Shown in pieces: positions 1 to 7,430 of a stretch of DNA of 14,337 nucleotides. The notes beneath the pieces are model-generated. The model was not told the DNA's origin and ran no database searches. It saw only the letters and a list, made by a program, of their open reading frames with translations. This DNA is from an uncultured bacterium (GTDB lineage: Bacteria; Methylomirabilota; Methylomirabilia; Rokubacteriales; CSP1-6): the NCBI GenBank assembly GCA_946479205.1, contig CAMLFJ010000020.1:1-14337 (forward strand), written 5' to 3'. The stretch's first letter is position 1; each line of letters begins with the position of its first letter. The position numbers were made by a program, and so were the translations under genes.

Positions 1-299
1 CGCAGGTTCTCGAGCACGGTCAGGTTCGGCAGCACGCGGCGCTCCTCCGGCACCCAGCCGATGCCGCGACGGACGATGTCGTGGGTCTCGAGCCGGGTGA
101 TGTCGTCGCCGCCCAGGCGCACCGCTCCGCGGCGGGCCTGCGCGATCCCCATGATGGACAGCAGGGTGGTGGTCTTCCCCGCGCCGTTCCGCCCGATCAT
201 CGTCACGACCTCGCCCTCGCCCACGGTCAGCGACACGCCCTGCAGGATGTGGGCCTCGCCGTAGTACGTGTGGATGTCGTCCACCGCGAGGAGGCTCAT
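1..299 (-). CDS. livF: LIV-type ABC transporter ATP-binding protein (LivF family), partial
   Basis: This is the N-terminal part (about 99 residues) of a cytoplasmic ATPase subunit of a branched-chain-amino-acid-type importer; the rest lies beyond the left edge. The protein opens with [20 protein letters not shown], the usual LivF N-terminus. It carries a Walker A motif GRNGAGKTT near residues 36-44, then the Q-loop region GWVPEERRVLPNLTVLENL typical of LivF. The ATG at 299 overlaps the stop of the upstream livG in an ATGA arrangement, which implies translational coupling. The signature motif, Walker B and C-terminus are not in the window, so intactness cannot be judged. LivF partners LivG as the second nucleotide-binding subunit; the permease genes of this set are not in the window and may lie further left. 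The family call is firm; the transported substrate is unknown. Confidence 0.93.
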   Translation of the reverse strand, partial: MSLLAVDDIHTYYGEAHILQGVSLTVGEGEVVTMIGRNGAGKTTTLLSIMGIAQARRGAVRLGGDDITRLETHDIVRRGIGWVPEERRVLPNLTVLENL

Positions 300-1051
300 C
301 GCGACGCGCCCAGGTAGGTCTCCTGCACGAGGCGGTTGGCCCGGATCTCCTCGGGGGTGCCGTCGGCCAGCACCTGGCCCTGGTGCAGCACGGTGACGCG
401 GTCGGAGATGCCCATCACGAGCTTCATCTTGTGCTCGACCAGCACCACCGTGCGGGCGCCCGCCAGCTCGCGGATCAGCACCATCGTCTCGTCGGTCTCC
501 TCCGGACTCATTCCCGCGGTCGGCTCGTCCAGCAGCAGCAGCACCGGATCGGAGGCGAGCGCGATGCCGATCTCGAGGTGACGCTTCTCGCCGTGGGAGA
601 GATGCGCGGCGAGCTGCTCGGCCCGGCGGGTGAGGCTCACGGTGGCGAGGAGCTCCACCGCGCGGTCCCGGCAGTCGGTCAGGGCGTCGGCGCGCGACCA
701 GAAGTTGAACGAGCGCGCGTGGCCCTGCACCGCGACCCGCACGTTCTCGAGCACCGAGAGGTGGGGGAAGATGTTCGTGATCTGGTACGACTTGGCGATG
801 CCGAGCCGGCACACCCGGTGCTGCGGCAGCCCGGTGATGTCGGCCTCCCGGAACACCACGCGCCCGGACGAGGGCGCCATCTCCCCCGAGACGAGGCGGA
901 AGAAGGTGGTCTTGCCCGCCCCGTTGGGGCCGATGATGGAGCGCAGCTCGCCCTTTCGCACCGTGAGCGAGACCGCGTTCACCGCCACCAGGCTGCCGAA
1001 GGCGCGGGTGAGGTTCTCGGTTTGCAGCAGGACCGCGCCGGGACCGGTCAT
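296..1051 (-). CDS. livG: LIV-type ABC transporter ATP-binding protein (LivG family)
   Basis: A 251-residue cytoplasmic ATPase subunit of a branched-chain-amino-acid-type (HAAT) importer. Walker A GPNGAGKT lies at residues 41-48, the Q-loop at [13 protein letters not shown] (about 88-100), the ABC signature LSHGE at 151-155, Walker B LLLLDEP at about 171-177 and the switch histidine in VEHKM at about 207. LSHGE rather than LSGGE, and ending in TYLGASR, are typical of LivG. All catalytic motifs are present and the length is normal. The reading frame is open upstream, but the ATG at 1051 is preferred: it gives the family N-terminus and overlaps the stop of the upstream hydrolase gene as ATGA. 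No strong Shine-Dalgarno precedes it, so translation probably depends on coupling. It shares an operon with the propeller and hydrolase genes and with the livF that follows. Confidence 0.95.
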   Translation of the reverse strand: MTGPGAVLLQTENLTRAFGSLVAVNAVSLTVRKGELRSIIGPNGAGKTTFFRLVSGEMAPSSGRVVFREADITGLPQHRVCRLGIAKSYQITNIFPHLSVLENVRVAVQGHARSFNFWSRADALTDCRDRAVELLATVSLTRRAEQLAAHLSHGEKRHLEIGIALASDPVLLLLDEPTAGMSPEETDETMVLIRELAGARTVVLVEHKMKLVMGISDRVTVLHQGQVLADGTPEEIRANRLVQETYLGASR

Positions 1052-1713
1052 ACCGTCGCGAAGAAGCGCGCCGGCGCCCCCTCGGTGCCCGCGATCTTGT
1101 AGAAGGGCGCCGCGAACTCCACCCGGCGCCGGGGCAGCGAGCCGAGGTTGGTGAGCCCCTCCATGATGACGACCCCCGCGCCGAGGATCACCCGGTGCAT
1201 CGCGAAGTCCTCCGAGGTGAACTCGGGCAGCCGCGCGCAGTACTCCTCGAAGAAATCGAAGCCGATGTTCTTGGGCCCGCGGTCCACCAGCCACTGCGCG
1301 ACCTCGGGCGGGAAGTAGGGCGACTGAGTGAAGTAGTCCGGCCAGCGCCCGTACATCGCGTCGGTCCAGCCGGTGTGCAGCAGCACGATGTCCCCGCGCT
1401 TGACATCGCCCGCCCCGCCCTTCTTGAGATCGTCGATGGTGATCGCGTGGTTGGCGCCGACCCAGGAGAGATCCACCACCAGCGCCTCCCCCATCACCTG
1501 GTCCAGCGTGATCTCGGCGGTGGTGATGCCGTTCTTGAACACGTGCAGCGGCGAGTCGATGTGGGCCCCGGTGTGCAGGCTCTGGTTCACGCTCGAGACC
1601 TGCCAGAAGCCGGGCCCGCGACGGTGCGGGGTCACCTCGAGCTTCATGTTGGTCGAGGGCGGGCTGAAGGTGTTCTCGTCCACGGTCACCGAGAGGTCGA
1701 TGAAGCGGCTCAT
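1048..1713 (-). CDS. Cyclase-family metal-dependent hydrolase (kynurenine formamidase-like)
   Basis: A 221-residue protein of the putative cyclase family (PF04199), which includes the bacterial kynurenine formamidase KynB and isatin hydrolase; these are cytoplasmic metal-dependent amide or lactone hydrolases. The metal-binding signature HTGAHIDSPLH spans residues 47-57, supplying H47, H51, D53 and H57. The common form of the motif is HxGTHxDxPxH, so Ala replaces the usual Thr at position 50. Further family features are VVDLS (79-83), GDIVLLHTGW (107-116), GFDFFE (151-156) and the C-terminal ALP-like segment NLGSLPRRRVEFAAPFYKI. The ATG at 1713 follows a purine-rich GGGGAAGAAG stretch and overlaps the stop of the upstream propeller gene (ATGA). 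The next gene, livG, also overlaps by ATGA. It probably acts on a compound brought in by the adjacent LIV importer. The substrate is not deducible; a true tryptophan-pathway role has no support from the neighbours. Confidence 0.9.
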   Translation of the reverse strand: MSRFIDLSVTVDENTFSPPSTNMKLEVTPHRRGPGFWQVSSVNQSLHTGAHIDSPLHVFKNGITTAEITLDQVMGEALVVDLSWVGANHAITIDDLKKGGAGDVKRGDIVLLHTGWTDAMYGRWPDYFTQSPYFPPEVAQWLVDRGPKNIGFDFFEEYCARLPEFTSEDFAMHRVILGAGVVIMEGLTNLGSLPRRRVEFAAPFYKIAGTEGAPARFFATV

Positions 1714-3140
1714 GGCTTCTTCCCCGGGAAGTTGGCGATGGCGCGGGCGGCCCCGGTCAGCTCCACGATGTGCAGCCCGGTGTCGGCCCGGTCCGCCAGG
1801 TAGATGTAGCCCCGGTCGTCCACTTCCACGTTGTTGGTCTGGATCGCGGTCTTGCAGCGCGGGGCGCCGGCCACCTCCACGCAGCGCTTGTCGGTCTTCG
1901 CGGTGACGTCCGGGATGAAGTAGGCCGCCTCCACCGGGTGGAACGGATCGCGGATGTCCACCGCGCGCACGCCCGCGTTGAAGTAGGCGAGGAACACGAG
2001 CCGGCCGTAGAACACCGGCGTGAACGACTCGTGGCTCGAGTGCGGCCCGAAGCGCCCGCCCCGGCGGCAGAAGTCGCCGGTGGGATCGGGCACCTCGAAG
2101 GTGGCGACCGAATACGGGGTCCGCTCGGTGGTGACGTCCACCATGAAGGAGAGCTGGCGGACCTCCTGGCACTCGTTGCGGAGCGACTCCGAGACCAGCA
2201 CCACGAAGTCGCGGGTTCGCCCCGGCACTCCGGGCGCCCAGTGCGGCACGCGCACCCCGAGCACCGGGAAGCTGGTGTGCCCGCCCCACGCGGGCGACAT
2301 GTCGAGCCGGCCGATCTGGGGATAGAGCAGGTTCTCCGCGGTGGGCGCGAACCTCTCCCGCGCCTGCGGATCGCCCGCGAGCAGCTTCTCGCGGTCCACG
2401 ATCTGCAGCACGCCCTTGGCCCCGGTGCCGTAGGCGAAGTACACGCGGTTCTGGTAGGCGATGGGCCCGTGCACGCCCTCCGGGGCGGTCCCGGTCGCGC
2501 CCGGCTCCTGGCCGGGCAGCCCGAAGTCGCGGATGAAGCGCGGCTGCGCGGGATCGCTCAGGTCGTAGATCTTGGTCATGCGGTTGGTGCGCCAGCCGGA
2601 CGGCGCGCCGTCCGAGACCAGGTAGGCGATGCCGGTGTCGCACTCCCACCAGTTCTTGTGCGTGCTCTTGAGCCCGTCGAGAACCGTGGTGAGCAGCGCG
2701 GGCTTCGCGGGATCGGTTACGTCCCAGATCTCGTGCGCCAGGTTGCCGAGCGTCCGCAGCAGGTAGGTCTTCTCGCGCGCGCCGCGCGGCAGCGTCTTGC
2801 CGTCGCAGACGCGCGCCATCGCCGCGCCGCCCGCCTCCGCCTCGCCCGGCGCGCCGGGGATGTGGTGCAGGTACTTCGGCTGCTTCGGGTCCGTCACGTC
2901 CACGATGGAGGTGCCGTTCTGCTCCATCTGGCCGGTGAGCGGGTTCATCCGCAGGCCGCCGTGGTGCCCGACGTAGGCGATGACGCGGCCGCCCTGCGGG
3001 TGGATGACCGGCTGGTAGGCGGAGCGCGCCTGCAGGTCGTGGAAGCCCACGAGGCGCATGTCGTGCTGCTCCGCGGCGCGCGCCGGCGCGGGGACGAACA
3101 CCAGCAGGCCCATCAGGAGGGCGATTCGCCACGCGCTCAC
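1710..3140 (-). CDS. Secreted LVIVD-repeat (beta-propeller-like) protein
   Basis: A 476-residue exported protein of unknown function. It has a Sec signal peptide: basic Arg5, a hydrophobic core at about residues 6-17 and a likely cleavage site after A-R-A at residue 22. The mature part contains divergent repeats of the LVIVD/propeller kind. The clearest are TSIVDVTDPKQPKYLHHIPG (77-96), HEIWDVTDPAKPALLTTV (136-153), TKIYDLSDPAQPRFIRDF (189-206), VRAVDIRDPFHPVEAAYFIP (391-410) and GLHIVEL (455-461). The consensus is 'strand, xVDVTDPxxP, strand'. Six cysteines (112, 167, 324, 358, 420, 429) could form disulfides outside the cytoplasm. The GTG start at 3140 has GGAG 8 bases upstream and gives a proper signal peptide. 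It is the first gene of the operon and overlaps the hydrolase gene by ATGA. It may bind a ligand or partner in the periplasm; no catalytic motif is visible. The repeat fold is fairly sure, the role is not. Confidence 0.88.
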   Translation of the reverse strand: MSAWRIALLMGLLVFVPAPARAAEQHDMRLVGFHDLQARSAYQPVIHPQGGRVIAYVGHHGGLRMNPLTGQMEQNGTSIVDVTDPKQPKYLHHIPGAPGEAEAGGAAMARVCDGKTLPRGAREKTYLLRTLGNLAHEIWDVTDPAKPALLTTVLDGLKSTHKNWWECDTGIAYLVSDGAPSGWRTNRMTKIYDLSDPAQPRFIRDFGLPGQEPGATGTAPEGVHGPIAYQNRVYFAYGTGAKGVLQIVDREKLLAGDPQARERFAPTAENLLYPQIGRLDMSPAWGGHTSFPVLGVRVPHWAPGVPGRTRDFVVLVSESLRNECQEVRQLSFMVDVTTERTPYSVATFEVPDPTGDFCRRGGRFGPHSSHESFTPVFYGRLVFLAYFNAGVRAVDIRDPFHPVEAAYFIPDVTAKTDKRCVEVAGAPRCKTAIQTNNVEVDDRGYIYLADRADTGLHIVELTGAARAIANFPGKKP

Positions 3141-3187
3141 GGCTCGGTCTCCGTCGCCATCGACGCCCCCTCCGCGGGAGGCCCCCC

Positions 3188-3217
3188 AGCCTACCCGGGC
3201 CTCCGCGGGGCGGTCAA
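3188..3217 (-). promoter_or_regulatory. Predicted sigma-70-type promoter for the leftward operon
   Basis: On the minus strand, TTGACC (3217-3212) is followed after 18 bases by TAGGCT (3193-3188). The -35 box matches the consensus in 5 of 6 positions; the -10 box is weak (T, A and the final T). Transcription would start near 3181, about 40 bases before the GTG of the propeller gene. It is the best candidate in the 113-base divergent gap between the two opposite-facing operons. Prediction by eye only. Confidence 0.4.
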
Positions 3218-3254
3218 TAGCAATCCCCCTCGCCCTGTGCTATCTCCTGCTCCC

Positions 3255-4139
3255 ATGACAGTCGGAGTGGTCGGCGTGGGGCTGCTGGGCACGGCGGTGG
3301 CCGGGCGATTGCTCAAGGCCGGGCATCGCGTGGTGGGCTTCGACACCGCGCCCGACCGCGTGCGCGCGCTGCTCGGCATGGGCGGCGAGGCGGCCGCCTC
3401 GGCGCGCGCGGTCGCTCTCGCGAGCGAGGCGGTGTGCACCCTGCTGCCCACCCTGCCCGCGGTCGAGGCCGCGGTCCTCGGCCCCGACGGCGTGGCGGCG
3501 GCCGGGAAGCCCGGCCAGGTCCTCATCCAGATGAGCACGATCTCGCCCGCGCTGACCGCGCGGCTCGCCGCGGAGAGCCGGGCGCGCGGCCTCGACTTCC
3601 TCGACTGCCCGGTCAGCGGCACCAGCGGCGTGGTGGCGCGCGGCGAGGGCGTGCTCTTCGTGGGCGGGGAGCGCCGGGTGTTCGAGCGCTGGCGCCCGCT
3701 GCTCGAGTCCATGCTCCCGCGCGCGATCTACATCGGGGCGGCCGGGCAGGCCATGGTGCTCAAGCTCGTGGCGAACCTGCTCGTGGCGCTGCACAGCGTG
3801 GCCGCCGCCGAGGCGCTCCATCTCGCACGCCGGGCCGGGCTCGACCCCGCGGTGGCGCTGGAAGTGCTGGTGGGCAGCGCGGCGGGCTCGCGCATGCTGG
3901 AGCTCCGCGGACCGTTGATGGTGCGCGGGGAATACCCGGCCCAGATGAAGCTCGATCTCTTCATGAAGGACCTCCACCTCATCCAGGATGCGGCGGCCGC
4001 GGCCGGGGCCGCCCTTCCGCTGACCGACACCGCCGAGCGGCTCTACGCCGCCGCCACCGGGGCAGGGCACGGCGGCGAGGACCTCGCGGTGGTGCTGACC
4101 GCGCTGGCCGCCCTGAGTCCGCGCCGCCGGGAGGCCTAG
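3255..4139 (+). CDS. NAD(P)-dependent beta-hydroxyacid dehydrogenase (3-hydroxyisobutyrate dehydrogenase family)
   Basis: A 294-residue soluble oxidoreductase of the 3-hydroxyisobutyrate/tartronate-semialdehyde/glyoxylate reductase family. The N-terminal Rossmann domain starts with GVVGVGLLGTAVAGRLL (4-20, GxGxxG); the acidic residue in VVGFD (D30) usually favours NAD over NADP, although this is not decisive. The substrate-binding segment DCPVSGTSGVVARGEGVLFVGG spans residues 117-138 and has SGT where the classic members have SGG. The presumed catalytic lysine is K170 in VLKLVANLL, and the C-terminal all-helical domain includes MKDLHLIQDAA (237-247). Length and motif order are normal. The ATG at 3255 has no Shine-Dalgarno; a TATCTC at 3241-3246 could serve as a -10 for an almost leaderless transcript. 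It heads a plus-strand set with an adenylate cyclase and an LLM oxidoreductase. The precise hydroxyacid substrate is unknown. Confidence 0.92.
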   Translation: MTVGVVGVGLLGTAVAGRLLKAGHRVVGFDTAPDRVRALLGMGGEAAASARAVALASEAVCTLLPTLPAVEAAVLGPDGVAAAGKPGQVLIQMSTISPALTARLAAESRARGLDFLDCPVSGTSGVVARGEGVLFVGGERRVFERWRPLLESMLPRAIYIGAAGQAMVLKLVANLLVALHSVAAAEALHLARRAGLDPAVALEVLVGSAAGSRMLELRGPLMVRGEYPAQMKLDLFMKDLHLIQDAAAAAGAALPLTDTAERLYAAATGAGHGGEDLAVVLTALAALSPRRREA

Positions 4140-4147
4140 CCGGCGGG

Positions 4148-4153
4148 TACAAT
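4148..4153 (+). promoter_or_regulatory. -10 element (TACAAT) placed for a leaderless transcript
   Basis: TACAAT matches the -10 consensus in 5 of 6 positions and ends exactly 6 bases before the ATG at 4160, so the expected start of transcription is the A of that ATG. No Shine-Dalgarno-like sequence occurs in the 20-base gap after the dehydrogenase stop, and no good -35 is visible. This is the spacing known for leaderless genes in several GC-rich phyla. It would let the cyclase be transcribed separately from the gene before it. Confidence 0.5.
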
Positions 4154-4159
4154 CACGGC

Positions 4160-5710
4160 ATGACCCCGCCGCCGAACCCCGCACCTCGCCTGCGGATCAT
4201 CAGCGCGATCGGCAACCTTCTCGGCGCCATCGTCGCGTTCCTGTACTTTCGTGTCATCGACATCGAGGCGGCGAATGCACCCCCGGTCGGCGTCCACGAG
4301 ATCGTCTACTCGATCATCATCTTCACCGCGCTGGTCGGGATCGGCCAGTGGTACAACTCGCGCTGGATGGCCCCGCTCGCTCGGGCCGGTTCGGGCGAGC
4401 CGCTCGCGCCCGGAGAGGTCGCGGTGGTCCGCCGGCGCGCGCTGCTCTTCCCCTACTTCGTCGCCGGGCTCACCGCCGCCGGCTGGGTGATGGCCGGGCT
4501 CATCTATAGCATCGGGCTACCACTCCTGCTGGGCGGTACGGTGTCCGTTTCCGGGGCGGCGCGCCAGGTCTTCGGCCTGACCGTGATCGCGGGCTCCGTG
4601 ACCACCGCGTTCATCTTCTTCGCCAGCGAGCATACCTGGCGCCGGCGCCTACCGGTCTTCTTTCCGGACGGAGACCTGCGCGCGGTGCCGCGTGTCCCGC
4701 ACCTGGCAGTTCGGACGCGGCTGCTCGCCATCTTCCTGCTGACCGGCGTGATGCCGCCCGCGATCCTCGGCATCCTCGCCTACATGCGGGCGCTCGGGCT
4801 GCAGGGCGCCGACGCCGCGACCGCGGAAGAGATCATCGCCGGATTGCGCCTCACCATCCTCTTCCTGGTCGGCGTCGGGATCGCGGCCGCGATCGGGCTC
4901 TCGATCTTCGCGGCCAACAGCGTGGCCGCGCCGCTCCGGGAGGTGGAGGCCGCGATGGCCGAGGTGGAGCGGGGCCGGCTCGACGGCCGCGCGCCCGTCG
5001 TGAGCACCGACGAGATCGGCGCGGTGGCCGAGGGCTTCAACCGCATGCTCCACGGCCTGCGCGAGCGCGAGATGGTCAAGGAGACCTTCGGCAAGTACGT
5101 AACGCCCGAGATCCGCGACGAGATCCTCGCGGGGCGGATCAGCGGCGAAGGGGAGCTCAAGGAAGTTACCGTCCTGTTCGCCGACATCCGCGATTTCACC
5201 CCGTGGGTCGAGGCCACCGCCCCGCGCGAGGTGGTGCACGATCTGAACGAGTACTTCACCGAGATGGCCGAGGCCATCCGCGCGCAGCGCGGGCTCGTGC
5301 TCCAGTTCATCGGCGACGAGATCGAGGCGGTGTTCGGGGCGCCCATCGCCTCGCCCGATCACGCCGCGATGGCGGTGCGGACCGCGCTCGACATGCGGGG
5401 CCGGCTGCGCGCGTGGAACGACCGGCGCGAGGCCGCGGGCAAGCCGCCGCTGCGCCACGGCATCGGCATCCACACCGGCACCGTGCTGGCCGGCAATATC
5501 GGCGGCGCCGAGCGCCTCTCCTACGCGCTGGTCGGCGACCCGGTGAACCTCGCCTCGCGCATCCAGGGGCTCACCAAGGACTTCAAGGTGGACATCCTGA
5601 TCAGCGACGCCACCCGCGGCCGGCTCGACGGGTCGATCGCCGTCGAGGAGCTCCCCGCGGTGCGGGTCAAGGGCCGCGTGGAAGAAGTCAACGTCTACAA
5701 AGTGGTGTGA
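4160..5710 (+). CDS. Membrane-bound class III adenylate/guanylate cyclase with HAMP domain
   Basis: A 516-residue inner-membrane enzyme predicted to make cAMP (or cGMP) from ATP (or GTP). About six hydrophobic segments are seen at residues 11-30, 47-65, 95-120, 136-156, 187-208 and 230-252. A HAMP linker follows at about 252-305 (AAPLREVEAAMAEVERGRL, then DEIGAVAEGFNRML), then the catalytic domain at about 332-515. The metal-binding aspartates are D342 in FADIRDFT and D386 in FIGDEIEAVFG. The transition-state pair N463/R467 lies in GDPVNLASR, so the domain looks catalytically complete. Loops between helices are short, so no large periplasmic sensor domain is present; the membrane segments themselves may sense. 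It starts 20 bases after the dehydrogenase and is followed after 3 bases by an LLM oxidoreductase. Base preference between ATP and GTP cannot be settled from the sequence alone. Confidence 0.94.
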   Translation: MTPPPNPAPRLRIISAIGNLLGAIVAFLYFRVIDIEAANAPPVGVHEIVYSIIIFTALVGIGQWYNSRWMAPLARAGSGEPLAPGEVAVVRRRALLFPYFVAGLTAAGWVMAGLIYSIGLPLLLGGTVSVSGAARQVFGLTVIAGSVTTAFIFFASEHTWRRRLPVFFPDGDLRAVPRVPHLAVRTRLLAIFLLTGVMPPAILGILAYMRALGLQGADAATAEEIIAGLRLTILFLVGVGIAAAIGLSIFAANSVAAPLREVEAAMAEVERGRLDGRAPVVSTDEIGAVAEGFNRMLHGLREREMVKETFGKYVTPEIRDEILAGRISGEGELKEVTVLFADIRDFTPWVEATAPREVVHDLNEYFTEMAEAIRAQRGLVLQFIGDEIEAVFGAPIASPDHAAMAVRTALDMRGRLRAWNDRREAAGKPPLRHGIGIHTGTVLAGNIGGAERLSYALVGDPVNLASRIQGLTKDFKVDILISDATRGRLDGSIAVEELPAVRVKGRVEEVNVYKVV

Positions 5711-5713
5711 CGG

Positions 5714-6646
5714 GTGGCGGCTCGCCCGTTCCGCTTCGGGGTCACCGCTCCCTCGCCCTCGGCGGGCACCGACTGGATCACGCGGGCCCGGCGCGTCGAG
5801 CAGCTCGGCTACTCGATCCTCGTCGTCCCCGACCACTTCCGCGATCACCTCGCGCCCGTCCCCGCCCTCACCGCGGCCGCGCTCGCGACCACGCGCCTGC
5901 GCGTGGGCTCGCTCGTCTTCTCGAACGACTTCCGCCATCCCGCGGTGACCGCCCGGGACGCCGCCACCATCGACGTCCTCTCGGGCGGGCGGTTCGAGCT
6001 GGGGCTCGGGGCCGGCTGGCTACGGGCGGAGTACGACCAGACCGGCATCCCCTTCGACGCGCCCGGCACCCGGGTCGAGCGCCTCGAGGAGGCGGTCACG
6101 ATCATCAAGGGGCTGCTCGCGGGCGAGCGCGTGACCTTCGCGGGCCGCCACTACACCATCACGGATCTCGACGGGCGGCCGGCGCCGATCCAGCGCCCGC
6201 ACCCGCCGCTCGCGATTGGCGGCGGCGGGCGCCGGACCCTCAGCCTGGCCGCGCGCGAGGCCTCGATCGTCGGGCTGGTCCCGCGCGCGCGGCGAGACGG
6301 CGGCGGGCTCGATCTCGCCGACCTGAGCGACGCCGCGACCCGGGAGAAGCTCGCGTGGGTCCGGGCCGCGGCCGGTGAGCGCTTCGACTCACTCGAGCTC
6401 AACGCGCTGATCCAGGCCGCCGCGGTGGGCGAGCCGCGGACGGAGGCGGCGGATCGGCTCGCGGCCCGGTTCAAGGTGGCCCGCGAGATCGTGCTCGAGA
6501 GCCCCTACGTGGCGCTGGGAACCGTGGAGGAGATCTGCGCGACGCTGCGGCAGCGGCGGGAGCGCTACGGGATCTCGTACTTCACGGTCTTCGAGCGCGA
6601 CATGGAGGCGTTCGCGCCGGTGGTGGAGCAGCTCGCGGGCACGTGA
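5714..6646 (+). CDS. LLM-class oxidoreductase, probable F420-dependent (TIGR03621-like)
   Basis: A 310-residue cytoplasmic TIM-barrel oxidoreductase of the luciferase-like monooxygenase superfamily. The N-terminus RFGVTAPSPSAGTDWITRAR, the segment YSILVVPDHFRDHLAP, VLSGGRFELGLGAGWLRAEY (about 92-111) and GISYFTVFERDMEAFAPVV near the C-terminus match the actinobacterial F420-type subfamily TIGR03621 as I remember it. Cofactor choice (F420 or FMN) is therefore inferred. The start is the GTG at 5714, 3 bases after the cyclase stop; a GGTG 6 bases upstream, inside the end of the cyclase gene, can serve as ribosome binding site. It is the last gene of the plus-strand group and converges on the broken methyltransferase gene, with a palindromic repeat at the junction. 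The substrate is unknown. Confidence 0.9.
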   Translation: MAARPFRFGVTAPSPSAGTDWITRARRVEQLGYSILVVPDHFRDHLAPVPALTAAALATTRLRVGSLVFSNDFRHPAVTARDAATIDVLSGGRFELGLGAGWLRAEYDQTGIPFDAPGTRVERLEEAVTIIKGLLAGERVTFAGRHYTITDLDGRPAPIQRPHPPLAIGGGGRRTLSLAAREASIVGLVPRARRDGGGLDLADLSDAATREKLAWVRAAAGERFDSLELNALIQAAAVGEPRTEAADRLAARFKVAREIVLESPYVALGTVEEICATLRQRRERYGISYFTVFERDMEAFAPVVEQLAGT

Positions 6647-6648
6647 GT

Positions 6649-6683
6649 CCCCTCACCCTGCCCTCTCCCCCGAGGGGAGAGGG
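6649..6683 (+). repeat. Palindromic intergenic repeat, copy A
   Basis: A 35 bp unit made of a flank cccctcaccctg (6649-6660) and a perfect hairpin: arm ccctctcccc (6661-6670), loop cga, arm ggggagaggg (6674-6683). The same unit occurs at 7431-7465 (identical) and 9971-10005 (one substitution), all in the same orientation. This copy sits at the convergent junction of an LLM gene and the methyltransferase pseudogene and could act as a two-way terminator or mRNA end stabiliser. It overlaps the 3' end of the methyltransferase reading frame, which reads PLPSGERAG through it. Confidence 0.9.
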
Positions 6684-7418
6684 TGGTGAGCGATGACGAG
6701 GCGGTAGCCGAGGTCGATCTCGGCGCGTTCTCGCAGTGCCCCGTGTCGTCGCGCCCACGTGCCGTCGTCGAGATCGCGCCGCAGGCGCTCGAGGCCGGGC
6801 TCCACGTCGGCGAGCTTGCTGAAGGTGGAGATGGCCCCGCGCACCGCCGCGTCGAGGTAGGCGCGCGGCCGCCGCCAGTAGGCGCCGAGGAATCCGTCCA
6901 GACAGTCGTGCGGCACCGGCAGCGGCCGTAGATCGACCGGCCCCAGGCTGCGCTCCAGCTCGTCGCGGGTCGGGAAGATCGTGCGGTCGGTCGCCACCAG
7001 CTCGGGGAAGTAGTCGTCGGTCAGCCAGAAACCGGCCGCATCGGGCTCCCACGTGAGGATCACCACGCGATCGCGAGCCACGCGGCGCAGCTCGGCCAGG
7101 CCCTCGGCGCGATCCGGCCAGTGGTGCACGGTGAGCACGGCCAGCGCCGCATCGAAGGCGCCCGCGCGGAACGGCAGCGCGGTGGCGGAGGCCTGGACGA
7201 CCGGCGACGGCATCGCCCGGGCGCTGGCGGATCATCTCCATCGAGATCTCGACGGCGACCACGCGGCGGTCCGCGGGCTCGTAGGAGCCCGCGCCCGCGC
7301 CCACGTTCACCACGGAGGTGGCGGGGCCGAGGGCCTGGGCGATCGCGGCGGCGATGCGGGGATCGGGACGGCGCAGGGCGCGATAGCCGACGCCGATCGT
7401 GTCGTAGAGGTGGGCCAT
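6653..7418 (-). pseudogene. SAM-dependent class I methyltransferase, frameshifted
   Basis: The N-terminal part starts at the ATG at 7418 (MAHLYDTIGVGYRALRRPD), preceded by GAGG 6 bases upstream. It holds the SAM-binding motif VVNVGAGAGSYEP and the acidic-strand region VVAVEISMEMIRQRP in one frame. After about codon 66 the homology continues only in the next frame: MPSPVVQASATALPF, then AALAVLTVHHWPDRAEGLAELRRV, down to the stop at 6653. Dropping one base from the CCCGGG at 7216-7221 joins the two parts into a smooth protein of 254 residues. So this is either a real one-base insertion or a sequence error. The family is the small Methyltransf_11 type of unknown substrate. The last residues (PLPSGERAG) are encoded by a palindromic repeat, so the original C-terminus may have been altered. 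It lies at the end of the right-hand operon, 64 bases after the LLM gene. Confidence 0.85.
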
Positions 7419-7430
7419 GCGGGACCTCGC

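Noticed and set aside
3140..3161. Seven-codon upstream ORF (MATETEP) whose TGA overlaps the GTG start of the propeller gene
   Set aside because: It could couple translation, but it has no ribosome binding site of its own and such short frames arise readily by chance. Not enough evidence to call a leader peptide.
1770..3254. Long plus-strand open frame running into the dehydrogenase gene
   Set aside because: The part before 3255 is antisense to the propeller gene and reads as low-complexity His/Arg/Val/Gly. The dehydrogenase clearly starts at the ATG at 3255, with MTVGVVGVGLLG.
6661..6683. Canonical Rho-independent terminator at repeat copy A
   Set aside because: The stem is strong, but there is no T-run on either strand, so I list it as a REP-like palindrome with possible terminator activity.
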